Source: Sambucus nigra (lineage: Eukaryota > Streptophyta > Magnoliopsida > Dipsacales > Adoxaceae). From it: a DNA stretch of 64,000 bases. The stretch lies in the NCBI GenBank assembly GCA_949130495.1, contig OX422213.1:538393467-538457466 (forward strand), given 5' to 3'. The position numbers and the translations under genes were made by a program. How positions within the stretch are numbered: position 1 is the stretch's first letter; every line of letters starts with the position of its first letter. The notes below the pieces were generated by a model that worked only from the letters and a program-made list of their open reading frames with translations, was not told where the DNA came from and ran no database searches. Of the stretch, positions 22,846-33,980 are shown piece after piece.

Positions 22846-23677
22846 ATGGTTCAAACTCTTGATCTCGGTCCCCGTATCAGACGCTTGATTTCCAACATGG
22901 TCGCGGTATCGGGCGATACGCTATTTAGAGAGTCCAAAAAATTCCCAAAAATATACAAAATTTAAAAAAAATAAGATTAATAATGTGTACCATTTATCTA
23001 AGTTCAAAGCACCTTTTAATATGCATAACATCGTCTAATTGATTAAACTGATGCGCGTCCGACTTGGCAGATTCAATATTTCATAATTAAATCAATATTA
23101 AATTAGAAAAACAATCTAATGACAAATAAAACTATTACATAGAAGTTACATATAAAACGATTATTGGATCATGGTAAGGTGCGAGTAAGGGTAATTTCCT
23201 CCAGTAGGGTAAGGGAAGAAATTGATCTTTTTTTTTTTAATAAATGTTACAAATGGTATTTTTTTACGAATGATATAATTTTCGCAAATTTTCCAAATGT
23301 AATTTTTTTACCAAATGTTATTTGTTTACAAATGTTCATTAACTAACGTATTTATTAAAAATGAAAAAACAAATGTTTAAGATTTTTTTAAAACAAATTT
23401 TTACAAACCTCACTTTTTTTTTTTTACCAAAACAGTTTTCTTTTTAAAAAAAAAGACATCGTACAAAATAGTAGGGTAAATTTTATATGTACAAAACAAT
23501 GAGAAAAAGGGTTTTTAAGAATTATTGACAACAAATTACAAAATAAATAATTATTTGTTCAAAATAATAGTGGTGGATTTTTTCCTTAAAAAAAGTGGTG
23601 GATTATTTTGAATCGTGACACGGAATCGGAATGGTGACCCTCGATACCGAGTAAACTCGGTCAAGACTTTGAACCAT
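22846..23677. mobile_element. 832-bp inverted-repeat (Mutator-type MITE-like) insertion
   Basis: The left end ATGGTTCAAACTCTTGA and the reverse complement of the right end, ATGGTTCAAAGTCTTGA, match at 16 of 17 bases; beyond that both ends keep CGGT/GATACC-rich similarity. Flanks GTGTACCC (left) and GTGTATCCC (right) look like a target duplication of about 9 bp with one indel. The interior is AT-rich with no ORF. It interrupts gypsy pol between the protease connector and RT. TIR plus roughly 9-bp duplication suggests a non-autonomous Mutator-like element. Confidence 0.6.
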
Positions 23678-24640
23678 GTGTGTATCCCATTGGAGGGAGT
23701 GCAACTGCTGAGGGACATCCAACACACTATTGATTTTGTGTCGGGGCTCCCTTGCCCAATCTTCTTAATTATAATTTGTCACTAGTTAAGCATGAGGAGT
23801 TTCAGCGACAAGTGTTTAACCTATGTGCCCAAGGCTTGTTGAGGAAGAGCATGTTCCTTTGTGCCGTTCTATCCCTTCTTACACTAAAGAAAAATGGCGA
23901 TTGAAGGATGTGTGTTGTCAACCGTGTGATTAATAAGATCACGATTAAGTATAAATTTTCCATTCCTCGCTTGGAAGACATATTAGACCAGCTTCATGTG
24001 CCTATGTGTTCTTTACGTTAGACTTGTAGAGTGGGTACATTGTGTTCACTGAGGGAGTGAGGGCCGACGAGTGCAAGGTTCAAGCGATTGTTGATTGGGC
24101 GATTCCCATCACGGTTGCACAAGTTCGCAGTATCTATGGGTTGGTTTGTTTCTATCGCTGGTTCATCGCTCTCTATTATACCACCGATCACAACACTTAT
24201 GGTGGTGTCGGATGCTGACTTCCGTTGGACCTATTATAGTTGAGTGCACTAATCTTCAGGGGTCATCGGGTGATTTCCTACTTCAAGATGGATTTTTGAT
24301 TCGTGACTCCGTCCTTTGTATTCCCACTTCTTCCTTGCGGGAGAAGATTATAAGGGAGGTTCATTCAAGAGGTCTAGTTGGTCACATGGGTGTCTCTTAC
24401 ACACTGATGATGCTCCGAGAGTGATTCTTTTGGTTTGCTATGCAACGTGACACTAATGCTTTTATACGGTGCTACTATGTATGCCAGATGACAAAAGAAC
24501 ACCACACCAAAACCAAATTATACGCTTCACTTCGTATTCCTAAGAAGTCGTGGCAGGTTGTATTGATGGATCACATAGTGGGACTACGTCGTACGGCCAA
24601 GGGCCATGACCCCATAAGGACGGTCTGTAGCATTGGAGAC
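23678..24640 (+). pseudogene. Gypsy RT-integrase remnant with internal deletion
   Basis: Pol resumes with LLRDIQHTIDFVSG, the pre-RT motif, and pieces of the RT fingers (SMPLCAVPS-like, then [20 protein letters not shown] near 23935-23990). It then jumps directly, near 24030, to YIVFTEGVRADECKVQAIVD (post-palm, SQGI--D--KV-AI-eW). The RT palm with its YxDD box is therefore deleted. The RNase H is also missing: 24250-24424 reads FLLQDGFLIRDSVLCIP and [19 protein letters not shown], the integrase zinc-finger region, followed by RCYYVCQMTK and a core trace to about 24620 (TAKGHD). Confidence 0.75.
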
Positions 24641-24654
24641 TTGTTGAAGCGTCT

Positions 24655-25935
24655 GGAGGAGGAGATTTATGTGTCTTATAGCTTAAACAACACAACGCCA
24701 AAATGAGGTTCTTGCATGGGGATCTAGGGGAGGAGATTTATGTCCCAACTGGAGGGATTCAAATTTGTTGGAAAGGAAGATTATGTGCTTAAATCTTTGT
24801 ATAGGTTGAAGCAATCACCTCGACAATGGTACAAACGATTTGACATGTTTATGATGCGCCGAAAATTCACACCGAGTGATTCTGATCATTGTGTCTATTT
24901 CAAGCGGCTCAAGGAATGTACTTTCATTCATTTGCTCGTGTATGTTGATGACATGCTCATTGCTTATTCGAGTAAGGTGGAAATTGACAAGGTGAAAGCT
25001 CAATTGAGCCAAGAGTTTGAGATGAAAGATTTGGGTAAAGCCAATAAGATCTCGTCATAGAGATTAGTAGAGACGAAGAATGGAAGGTTGAATCTCACAC
25101 AAAGCCAATACCTATAGAAGATCATGGCAAATTTCGGGATGCAGGATGCAAAGCATATGAACATGCGCTTGACTGACACTCGGTCTTTTGGCTAGGATGG
25201 CTCCGAGCACCGATGTTAAGGTGAAGTATATAGCTCAAACTTTGTATGCGAGTGCGGTGGATAGCTTGATGTATGCCATGGTTTGTATTCGGTCGGACAT
25301 AGCTCAAGTAGTGAGCATTGTGAGTAGGTATATGGAGAATTAAGGCAAAGAGCATTGGAATGCGGTGAAGTGGATTTTGTGGTACCTACGAGGATCGCTT
25401 GATGTGGGATTTGTGTGCCAATGGGTGCAGAAGTCGCATGTGTGTGGGTATGTTAATTTGGAAGCGTCTGTCTACTATAGGGTATGTTTAATACATTCAC
25501 TAGTGGTCCGGTGAGCTAGAGGTCCATGTTGCAGGCCACGGTTGCTTTGTCTACTACGGAGACAGAGTCAACGGAGGCAATGGAAGCCGTTAAAGAGGCC
25601 CTATGGCTTCAAGGTCTTATTGATGATTTTGGGTATAGCCAAAGTTCTATCCAATTGGCCAAAGTGCTATCCACTTGGCCAAAGTGCTATCCACTTGTCT
25701 CGTCTTGTTGTGTGGAGGTGCATTAGTATAGCCAAAGTGCTATCCACTTGGCCAAAATTCAAGTTCATCATGGAAGGATCAAGCATATTGATATCCGGTT
25801 CCAATTCATGTGGGAGGTTATCGATGGGTGTGTTGTTTTGAAGAAAATTAGCACCAAATATAATCCGACCGACCTGTTGATGAAGGTGGTGCCGGTGGTG
25901 CCGGTGGTCAAGTTTGAGAATTGTTCAACTTGATA
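24655..25935 (+). pseudogene. Ty1/copia RT-RNase H remnant (Tork/Tnt1-like)
   Basis: Starts with MRFLHGDLGEEIYV-like text, the copia AFLHGDLEEEIYM motif. The open frame 24740-25060 gives EGFKFVGKEDYVLKSLYRLK, SPRQWYKRFD and the catalytic LVYVDDMLIA, ending FEMKDLGKA. RNase H pieces follow: a YMEN/EHW-AVKWILWYLRGS segment (25330-25400), STTETESTEAMEAVKEALWL (25550-25600) and HHGRIKHIDIRF (25765-25800), ending with VVPVVKFENC/LINV. The family pattern is Tork/Tnt1. Frameshifts and local duplications are present. It is joined to the gypsy integrase at about 24640-24655 with no LTR between. Confidence 0.85.
25636..25760 (+). repeat. Micro-duplications in copia RNase H
   Basis: The phrase GCCAAAGTGCTATCCACTTG or a close variant occurs four times between 25636 and 25760 (at about 25637, 25658, 25679 and 25733). 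It multiplies the segment that encodes the SAIHLAK part of RNase H. Confidence 0.85.
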
Positions 25936-26038
25936 AATGTTCTACATTGTTGAGGCCCCTCGGAATTGTTTGGTGGTGTTCCCAAATGACCGAGTTAATC
26001 TATGGGGCTTGCATACTTCTTTTGCCAAGGTAGAGAAT

Positions 26039-26570
26039 TGTGGAGTTTGGTTCAAATTCACTGCCTGTTTTCTGCCTTTATGCGTGACCAGCGAAGGCTG
26101 GGCTTCGCTACAATGAAGGTCCTTGCTGCAGCGAAGGGATGCTTCGCGGGGTGCGGATCGGACAAGAGTTTTGGGATTTTTCATGTTGGGAACTCGTTGC
26201 TAGCGAAGGTCCGAGTTCACTGCAGCGATTGAATGTCAGTTTGTGCAAAAATGAGTTTTAAATGAGGATTATTTTGGGCATTTCTCCCATTGGTTCTCCT
26301 TTGTATATACTGTATATTTTATGGCTTTTAACCTAAGTTAATAGCAACTTTTATCATCACATTCATTGCTTATATAGACATTGAGAGGATTGTGAGGTTT
26401 GTGAGAGTTGTAACCCTTTACTGATTGAATCAAAGAAAGGAAGTAATCATCCGTGAACGTACCAAATTGGTGAACCACGCATATCTTGTCTTGTGCTTGT
26501 TGATGTGTTTGATTTCTCTTTACTTCCTTATTACTTTGCATTTAGATTGTATTTGTCATCTCTTTGGGTT
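26039..26570 (+). repeat. 3' LTR of the copia remnant
   Basis: Directly after the end of pol and a short purine tract (AAGGTAGAGA, 26028-26037) the sequence begins TGTGGAGTTTGGTTCAAATT, the usual copia arrangement of polypurine tract then LTR. It contains a TATA-like TTGTATATACTGTATA (26301-26316). It runs to roughly 26570, before sequence unrelated to LTRs. The 3' terminus is not exactly fixed. Confidence 0.65.
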
Positions 26571-26599
26571 ATTCTTCATCTTGGATCTGGGGCGTGCAT

Positions 26600-27647
26600 G
26601 AATGACTCTATTGAGTGCACAACAACAATATCCTAGGCCAAGGAAGATGTGGGATCAGCTGGTTCACAAATTACATGATTCCGAGTCTCAATTGAAATGT
26701 GGCTGGGTCAACAACCTCTATGTCATGATCTTGCTGAGCAGGATTAGACGGCACAGTGACAACCATCAGATTGTGTTGTTGATTGATGACTCCATTTCAT
26801 TCTTCGCATTATTTCCTTCAATTGTGTGGTTGATTGATGATGAGAATCCACAGTGATGTCGATTAGATGGGAATAAGGAACTATTCCTGGTTTGGAGCAA
26901 ATATCAGTAGAAGAAGATGAAGCAATAGCTGAAGCCCTAGGATGAAAGAATAGTACTCTCTCCTGCTCAATGAACTCCAGAATCCATAAATGATGAAAGT
27001 GGCCTCTGTACGTGTAGTTCAGTTGGTCTCTTCTCCATATGAATGCTTCTGTTTTTAATAGTTTATGTTATTTTTTACTCATCTTTTTCTCCCTTCGTGT
27101 CGTTAGTCTTATCTTAGGCTTCTAATGCAGTGGAAAATTGAATCTCTCTGGCGAGAAGAATCATAAAGTTTTCACTACTCTCTTTGCTGGAGACGAGAAT
27201 GTTATTTATTTTTGGCGAAGTGAATGGTTAAATACCAATATATGTAATATTTTTTGAGCATTATCAGTTTTATCGTATGAATTATTCATATTCTGAAGTC
27301 AACTATGATAATCTTGCACTGTTGGGTTTTAGCAATTTGATCATATGGACTGGAGTATTCATGAAAGGCTGTTAGTGAAGATCTTGAGTTACCTAAGTCA
27401 TCTTCCCCTTATTTATTTTTGTATTAAGATATAATCTGTTGTGCTAATGCATTTTACTTTTGATGGTCAGTGCAGTTATGAACTTCAGCATCCAAAAATA
27501 ATTAGTGGGATAATTTCATTTTCTTTTTTCTTTTTGATAGTCTTTTTCACATCACAAAATAACAACTTTGAGCTGATTGCACAAACAATATCTCCCCTCA
27601 AAATTTCATACTTCAAAGGAATGACTAATTGGTTATATCATATATGG
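26600..27647. other. Intergenic, 3' side of the host gene
   Basis: Unique-looking AT-rich sequence between the copia LTR and the stop codon of the minus-strand gene. An open stretch at 26602-26856 has no recognisable motif. The part nearest 27647 will hold the 3' UTR of the gene. No repeat or RNA gene seen. Confidence 0.5.
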
Positions 27648-29480
27648 TTACACTTCAACCGTCTTTTGATTCAGAGCAGTGTATCTCCATCTCTCCTTCT
27701 CCACAAAATCTGCATCTAAGAACTGAGCAACAAAACACCAAAGCCTGTAAGTGTCTTCGAAATTGGCTAGGAACCCAAGTGCAATTGTGACAACTGTTAT
27801 GCCCTGATGTGATTTATTCCTGTTTCCCTTCATGTCTTTTTCTTCACTTCTTCTGTTCTCTATGACTCTTTCCTTCTCTTCTTCATACTTGTCTGAGAAC
27901 CAAATCTGGTGTAAGAACCCATGGCTGAGAGAAATATTGCTTCGATCAGCAAGCTTCTGTATGAGAACAGGTTCAACCTTTTCTTGTTTCCAATCATATA
28001 CGTTGAACGCCAATGCGGGTCCCCTGTCAAATTTTATCTTTGGACCATAGATTCTCACAAGATGAATCTTGTTCTCAGTATCTGGATGGTGGAGCTTCAT
28101 TAGCGCATTTATTAGCCAATTGACCAGGCACCTTGCTCTGCTACTGATCAGTATCAGTCCCAATGAATCTACCTGATCCAGTCCCCTACAAGCGATCCCT
28201 AAACTCCCTTTCTCTTCAGGATTATATTCGGTCTTGTGCATCTCAGATGTCTCACCTTTTTCAAACCCTCCAGATTGATTCTTTTGAACAAATGCAGGGC
28301 CGAAAATAGTTCCTGATGTTGCTAATTCATCTTCTTGTGCCCCTACTCTTGATTTTTCTTCGAGTTCTGTGTCCGTACCCGAAGAATCTTCAGGCAATCC
28401 CGACAGCTTCTTTGCAGGGACAAGACTTACAATCCCCGTGCATGTGGAAGATTCCAAGACTGATAATGTAGATTTCTTGACAAAGAGGCATCCAAATCCA
28501 GTTGGGTTTTCTCCAAAAACCTTATAGAAAGAACAAATTAGGAAATCCGGGTGAAAGAGAGAGAGGCCAAAGCTGTCCATGTCCTTTGGGCCCAATGCAC
28601 AAGCATCAAGTAAGACATGCCACCCGTTTTCCTGTGCCACACTCATCCATTGATAAGAGTAACTGGCACCTGTTAATCTAGATTGAAGTGGGAATACAAA
28701 TAATCCCCTGCTTTTCTTCTTTTTTCTCTTCCTCACAATCGCCTTCCTTAATTTCACTGAGTGAACTCTCATCCTTGGCCACTTGAACTCAGCTGACATG
28801 ATTCTTGCTCCTCTCTTCTCTGATGTAGTAACCATGGCTTGGACCGCCTCGCTCTCGTAGTCATAAACGGTCAGAAGCTTTCGACTAGACTGGAACGGGT
28901 AAGATTCTGCCATGAGTTTAAAAGCCGACGATTTGTTTGCAGTGAAAACCATGGAATAGTCATTTTCTGAGATATTAAGGAAATCCATAATTCTTTTCTT
29001 GATTCCAGATTCCAATTCTGATCCTTGGCCGTTTTGAAGCAGCAGTGACTTGAGATTCCCTGACTTGTGCACTGTGCTAAAGAATGGAAAATCCGAATAC
29101 TGAGGCTTATTTTGAACCTGCATGTGGGAGAAGAGGCCAATGCCAATGTAATCAAGGCAGACTTGTTTACAGAGGGAGAGATGAGAATATTCTTTGGCTC
29201 TGATTTGGTCAATTCGCGAAGTATCGGAGTATTTTGGGTAAGCTTTAGTGAAGTGAGTGAAAGTTTCCTTGAAACAAGGAAGAGATTCATGGTTGGTGAA
29301 TTGGGTATCCGGGAAAAAAGAGGTAGCGGTTGTTGCTACAAAGTTGTGCCGGCAATTTGCTGACGTGGTTTTCGGTTTGGGAGTCGTGTTTTCGGGTTCA
29401 GATGATAAGCCAAGTAGAGGGTTTGGGCAGCAGCCATGGTGGCATACTTGTCTTACCTGCTTCAAGCAAGGTGACTGCAT
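27648..29480 (-). CDS. PLP-dependent transferase, molybdenum cofactor sulfurase-like
   Basis: A single uninterrupted exon of 610 codons on the minus strand, start MQSPCLKQVR, which resembles the conserved N-terminus of this plant family. It belongs to the class V aminotransferase/NifS-like fold related to Mo-cofactor sulfurase (Arabidopsis relatives are AT5G51920 and the longer AT4G37100/AT2G23520 type). Visible landmarks: LLDACALGPKDMDS (about 290-303) with Asp292, which should contact the PLP ring; CSFYKVFGENPTGFG (316-330) with Lys320, the candidate Schiff-base lysine; KIKFDRGPALAFNV (481-494); and LADRSNISLSHGFLH (510-524), the most conserved end block. An insert of low complexity (about 360-425) separates the two halves. 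There is no C-terminal MOSC domain, so full Mo-cofactor sulfurase activity is not implied. The substrate is unknown. The long clean frame and family match make this the one confident host gene here. Confidence 0.93.
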   Translation of the reverse strand: MQSPCLKQVRQVCHHGCCPNPLLGLSSEPENTTPKPKTTSANCRHNFVATTATSFFPDTQFTNHESLPCFKETFTHFTKAYPKYSDTSRIDQIRAKEYSHLSLCKQVCLDYIGIGLFSHMQVQNKPQYSDFPFFSTVHKSGNLKSLLLQNGQGSELESGIKKRIMDFLNISENDYSMVFTANKSSAFKLMAESYPFQSSRKLLTVYDYESEAVQAMVTTSEKRGARIMSAEFKWPRMRVHSVKLRKAIVRKRKKKKSRGLFVFPLQSRLTGASYSYQWMSVAQENGWHVLLDACALGPKDMDSFGLSLFHPDFLICSFYKVFGENPTGFGCLFVKKSTLSVLESSTCTGIVSLVPAKKLSGLPEDSSGTDTELEEKSRVGAQEDELATSGTIFGPAFVQKNQSGGFEKGETSEMHKTEYNPEEKGSLGIACRGLDQVDSLGLILISSRARCLVNWLINALMKLHHPDTENKIHLVRIYGPKIKFDRGPALAFNVYDWKQEKVEPVLIQKLADRSNISLSHGFLHQIWFSDKYEEEKERVIENRRSEEKDMKGNRNKSHQGITVVTIALGFLANFEDTYRLWCFVAQFLDADFVEKERWRYTALNQKTVEV

Positions 29481-29634
29481 GTTTCTTGGTCTCTCTCTCA
29501 GAAATTATTGATATTTTCTGGTCTAATTTTTGCTCTCTTATTGTTTTTCCACCTCAATCAACTTCAGTCTACTTAGACTTGCTTATTGGTTAAGAAAAGG
29601 GTAAAGTTTGTGTTTAAAGTCTTGTGGCATGGGA

Positions 29635-29700
29635 CATATATAATGATTGCGTTTGAACAGGCCACGAGGTTACTATGTTGACCACTTCTTCCCTTTATAA
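29635..29700 (-). promoter_or_regulatory. Candidate TATA boxes upstream of the host gene
   Basis: On the minus strand, ATTATATATG (29644-29635) and TTATAAAGGG (29700-29691) lie about 155-165 and 210-220 bp upstream of the ATG at 29480. Both are plausible plant TATA elements; a GAGAGAGACC run sits close upstream of the start as in many plant 5' UTRs. Which one is used cannot be told from sequence. Confidence 0.4.
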
Positions 29701-29749
29701 CAGAGCTGGGTCTTGCTTGGCATACATGAGCCCATTGGCTAATATATCT

Positions 29750-32370
29750 CAACCTTTGGATAGTGTGGTTCCTGGCTCATCGTGTGGTTCCTCTTCTTTG
29801 AGACTGTGGAATTGGTTGGTGTCTTGGTGACGATATCTAAGCAAAAGACTTCTTTGAGAATGTCATAGCAAAGAAATTGGTAGGTGGAGATGAAACGCAA
29901 AAAACAGGTGGAAGTGGGCGACAAAAGGGACTTTTTTGGGCTTTATTTTATTGGCCGGCATTAAGTTGATGTTGCCAGCGGAAAGATGTTTATTAGTGGT
30001 GGCCAAATAAACTTTATTTAGAATGAGTCTCCATTTAGCATAGACTGGCAGAGTCAATTACCAGTGAGGTGATTTATACTTTGTGCACAATCATTGTCTT
30101 CTCTATATTTTAAAGATTGATTGGAAAAAGAAATAACATTGCAATCGTACGAAGATTTGGCTTTACTATTGTACCGCCTGATTTGTATGTTTTAAATAGA
30201 ACTTTTGACGGGTTATGTCGAATCGCGTTCTTGTCAATTTTTATCGTGTTAGGATTTTATCAAATTCGTATCTAAATAAATTATTTTTTTATCGTGTGAA
30301 AAAAATTCATATTTAAATTCGATCCGTTATCTTAACGTGTCGTATCGTGTTCACTTGTTATTATCCATTACGACAATGCTTTATTTTAAATCGTATACAA
30401 GTTGACATATTAGTTTTTCTTTTTTTTAACACAATTAGACCTATTATTTCATTGACATCACTAACTTTCTCATTTAATAAAATTCGTTATGATCATAAAT
30501 TCTTTACAAGTCCCAGCACTAACTATCACGTCATATCGGGTTAATTATCACATCTTATCGAGTTGGCACTAATACGACTTGAAACCATTAAGGGTCGATC
30601 TATTAACTTATAATTTCGTATCGGTTCGTGTCGTGTTATCGTGTCTTGCCTTATCTTGTCAAGTCTAATTTTGAATTATTTATGCTTCACTTTATTTTTT
30701 TGTTTAATCAAATTGCAGGATGATAATAACTACAATACATTGACTCTACTTAGGCACCTAAATTTTCTAAAGAGACATCAATGATTCCCTTGCATGAAAC
30801 GTTTGGAACCGAAAGTTCTCTCTTAAAACATGTTACTTTAAGGTCTTTTTTCATTAATATTACACACGCACCTTACTAAAATACCCTTAAAAAGCACATG
30901 ACACGGGACTTAAAAATTGACACTTCAAAGTGTTAACCGACAATAATCGGTTACCATAACAAAACGATTATCCCCCATGTTTTATTGGATTTAAAAAAAT
31001 AAGAAGTGTTCAAATCAATGAAAAACTTCTCTATTGCTGTTTGAACAAAAAATTCTCATCATTACCATCTTCACATAAATATTGAGCCATTCCATTTGCA
31101 GATTGAATTGTAAGTTTTTTATACATTCCTCATTTTCTTATAAATCATGTCCATGTACTGTAATTATGGAATGTAAGTTTTTAATACATTATTCATTATG
31201 TTATTTTTTTAATCTTAGTAAATATCAGTGCCAACATTAAGTGAAATTTAATTTTGAAACAGTCCAGCACGAAAACGATTTTGTGAACTTTTTTTGTTTT
31301 TGCTTTTGCAAACAAATTACAAATAAAGTGCTCAGTAATTGTATGTTTATTATTTTTTGTTTTAGTTGAAATTATGTCGAATATGATTGCAAATGTAATT
31401 GTGAAATAATAATTATTTCTTTTTAAATTTTTTTTGTTGTGTATAAATGCATAATTAATATAGCTCTGTCATTTTCTTCTAATAATCATTGTTATCATTT
31501 ATTTATTTTATAACATTTTTTGTTACAGAAAATCATTAATATGTCTATTTCGTTTGGTGGTCATAGTCCTCGCTACTAGCTAGAGGAATTCATATTGCAA
31601 AAGAACAAAATATTTTTAATATTTTTATAAAATATCACATTATGATATCTTATAAATTCGCACTACAAAATACATACTTCGCAACGTGAAATGGGTATAT
31701 TTGTCACTGCAAAATGCATATTTCTCAGTTCGAAATATACCCCTTTTGCATTGCGAGATGAACATTGCTTATATCTATATTTAGTATAGGACACCATTTT
31801 TGGAACTGAAAAATATAATATATATTAAGCATCATAATTTCAATCTTACTTTTGAAAAAAAATGATCCTTCTAAGGTTTGCATTAATTTTTTTTGCAGAC
31901 AACAAGTGCCATCAAAATATCAGCAATAGACAAAACTGAAAATATCGTAATTAGCAATTCATCACTAAGATCAAACATCTTTGCCATTTTGTATGTAATT
32001 TTTGAAGAGAAATACATCTTTAAATTATATAAGAGGAAGAGATAATGACATGCCACAACTAAATTTACCAAATATTTATAGAAGCTGATAATGTCTTCCT
32101 TCTTGAAAAATGTGACTTGTGTTAAAAGTAGTTATAACAACTTTCATATAACAACTTCCTTATAATTTCACAATGAGAGTTCGCACCGTCATTTCTCATA
32201 GGTATTTCGTAGCGCGAAATTTCACTGCGACATTTCACATCTTTGTAAATACACTCAATAGTAATTAATAAATATTGAATTTTTATTGTGAAATAGTAAA
32301 CAAATTCATAATGTATTGCATTATTTGACGTATATGTTACCAATGTCTCTACACGTATTTATATGTTATT
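29750..32370. other. AT-rich intergenic region
   Basis: No supported gene. 30180-30670 has repeated CGTGTCGTGTT/ATCGTGTTAG-type phrases like the hAT-related noncoding repeats common in plants. From about 31600 on, short TTTCGCA-GTGAAAT motifs begin to appear and continue to 37000. Confidence 0.4.
30180..30670. repeat. Decayed repeat with CGTGTCGTGTT phrases
   Basis: Phrases such as TTAACGTGTCGTATCGTGTT (30332-30351) and GGTTCGTGTCGTGTTATCGTG (30624 on) are typical of a widespread noncoding plant repeat, often assigned to hAT derivatives. Termini not found. Confidence 0.35.
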
Positions 32371-32373
32371 TAA

Positions 32374-32458
32374 GTAGTCCTCACTAGAGGAAATCTTAAG
32401 TTATTGTTCAATATTTATAATTATTAAAACTTTATTTGCTCCGTCTAGTGAGGACTAC
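32374..32458. repeat. 15-bp perfect inverted repeat (hairpin)
   Basis: GTAGTCCTCACTAGA at 32374-32388 and its exact reverse complement at 32444-32458, separated by 55 AT-rich bases. Related half-sites (AGTCCTCGCTA, CCTCTAGCGAGGA) occur at about 31567, 34424 and 36564. Confidence 0.85.
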
Positions 32459-33530
32459 AAAAAATGAGTTGTATTTATGTATGTGTTGGAATTATCTTTT
32501 TTGTAATTGGATTTATTTGCTTCATAATGATGGATTTGATTCAATTCAGTGAGAGAAGTGACATAACTTTTCATATAGTAATTATGAAAGGCTACGTATA
32601 CAATAAAGTTAATTATTCATAAAATTAATTAATGATCTCTGCATAAACTGAAAAAGGTGAATTCGATATCTGAGAAGTTGTAATGAAATGACGTGACATT
32701 TGTGTTATCCAATATCTCTACATGCATTACTTCTATATATAAATTAAATATATATATCAATCCCATTAGCATTTAGTATTCATTTGCCTCCTCGCTCTAC
32801 AAAATAAGAGCACTCAAACCGTAATACTCTTTCTACTTTTTTTTTCCAGTAAAAAATTGTTCAACTGATAAGAAGTTTGGAAGACTATCTAGATATGAAA
32901 ACGAAGTGGAACAAGAGTTTGAAGCAATTGATGATGTTATTTGAGATGTATGTTTTACGATATTGGTTTCCTGACATAGCTAGTATATCAGTAATGACTG
33001 TATGTACTGGCTCTGTAGGGAAACTAATATTTTAAAACCAATTGCTTACACCTTGATATGAAGAAAATGAAGAAAAGTGAAAGCCTTTTCAGTTAGTTAG
33101 GTTTTTGACATGTATTTTCAAATGTTATCGATGTTCTAAACAATATCATGACTATATAGATATGGAAACGAAGTGGAGATAAGAGATTAGATACATCGAA
33201 GAAGGTCTAAAGACCACTTTAGAAACTTCAACATTTTGAAAGACAATTTAATTCGGTTTTACCCTAGTTATTTCCTCCTTTGACTTTGTCAGGATGGTGA
33301 TGCTTTAATGAACTACTTTTATAAAACTAAAACATCTCCTTTTCACTACTATAATATTGTGTGTATATGTTGGTTTCATATTACTAGTTCCGTCCTTTCT
33401 CATCGAGTCTCACATAGACAAAGAAGCAAACTATGATTATGAAACCAACATACGAATTAAAAAAGTACTAGTGAAAAGGAGATCATTTTGGTTTCATACA
33501 ACAAGTTCTTTACAAGCTTCTAAAAATCAT
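32459..33530. other. AT-rich region, no gene
   Basis: No supported coding sequence. A phrase AGATATGAAAACGAAGTGGA at 32892 is repeated with changes at about 33160, so a local duplication of about 270 bp spacing is likely. Confidence 0.4.
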
Positions 33531-33532
33531 GG

Positions 33533-33980
33533 GGCGTGACTGAGGCGTGGAGGCCAAGCCTTAAGCCTTAGAAGCTTAGGCAGGCCTTAGGCGTAAAAAG
33601 GTGTTAGGCCTTTTTTTAAATATATTTTAACATTTTTACCTATAAGAAGACTATTCAAAATACTAAAATGATACATACCTTAAAATATGTATGATTATAT
33701 GCAAACTAAAATACTATTTTTTTAAAACTAAGAAAAAAACAAAAAAACAAAGAAAACACACACATTTTTTTGGAATACCATTTGTCTTTTGATTATTTTG
33801 AATGAGATATTGGTTCGGTTATTTAAAAAAAGTCTTTAAAAGGCGATATCGTTCCACTAAAGAATTTTTATTTTTAAAAAAAGTGCGCCTTAAGCCTTTT
33901 ACTAAGAATAAGGCATAGAAGGCTAAGGTAGGGCATTTCTTCCAAGCCTCTGTCTAAGCGCGCCTTTTAGAACACTGGTT
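33533..33980. repeat. MITE-like repeat rich in AAGGC/GCCTT
   Basis: Left part holds GGCCAAGCCTTAAGCCTTAG and AGGCAGGCCTTAGGCG; right part holds GTGCGCCTTAAGCC, AAGGCTAAGG and CTAAGCGCGCCTTTTAGAAC, ending AACACTGG. Such paired GCCTTAAG-rich ends around an AT-rich middle are common in non-autonomous plant DNA elements. No clear target duplication. Confidence 0.4.

Noticed and set aside
26602..26856. 84-codon open frame near the 3' side of the host gene
   Set aside because: No recognisable family, ordinary length for chance in this composition, and no supporting signals.
28871..29593. Open frames on both strands overlapping the 5' half of the PLP-enzyme gene
   Set aside because: They are out-of-frame or antisense shadows of the 610-codon gene and show no domain of their own.
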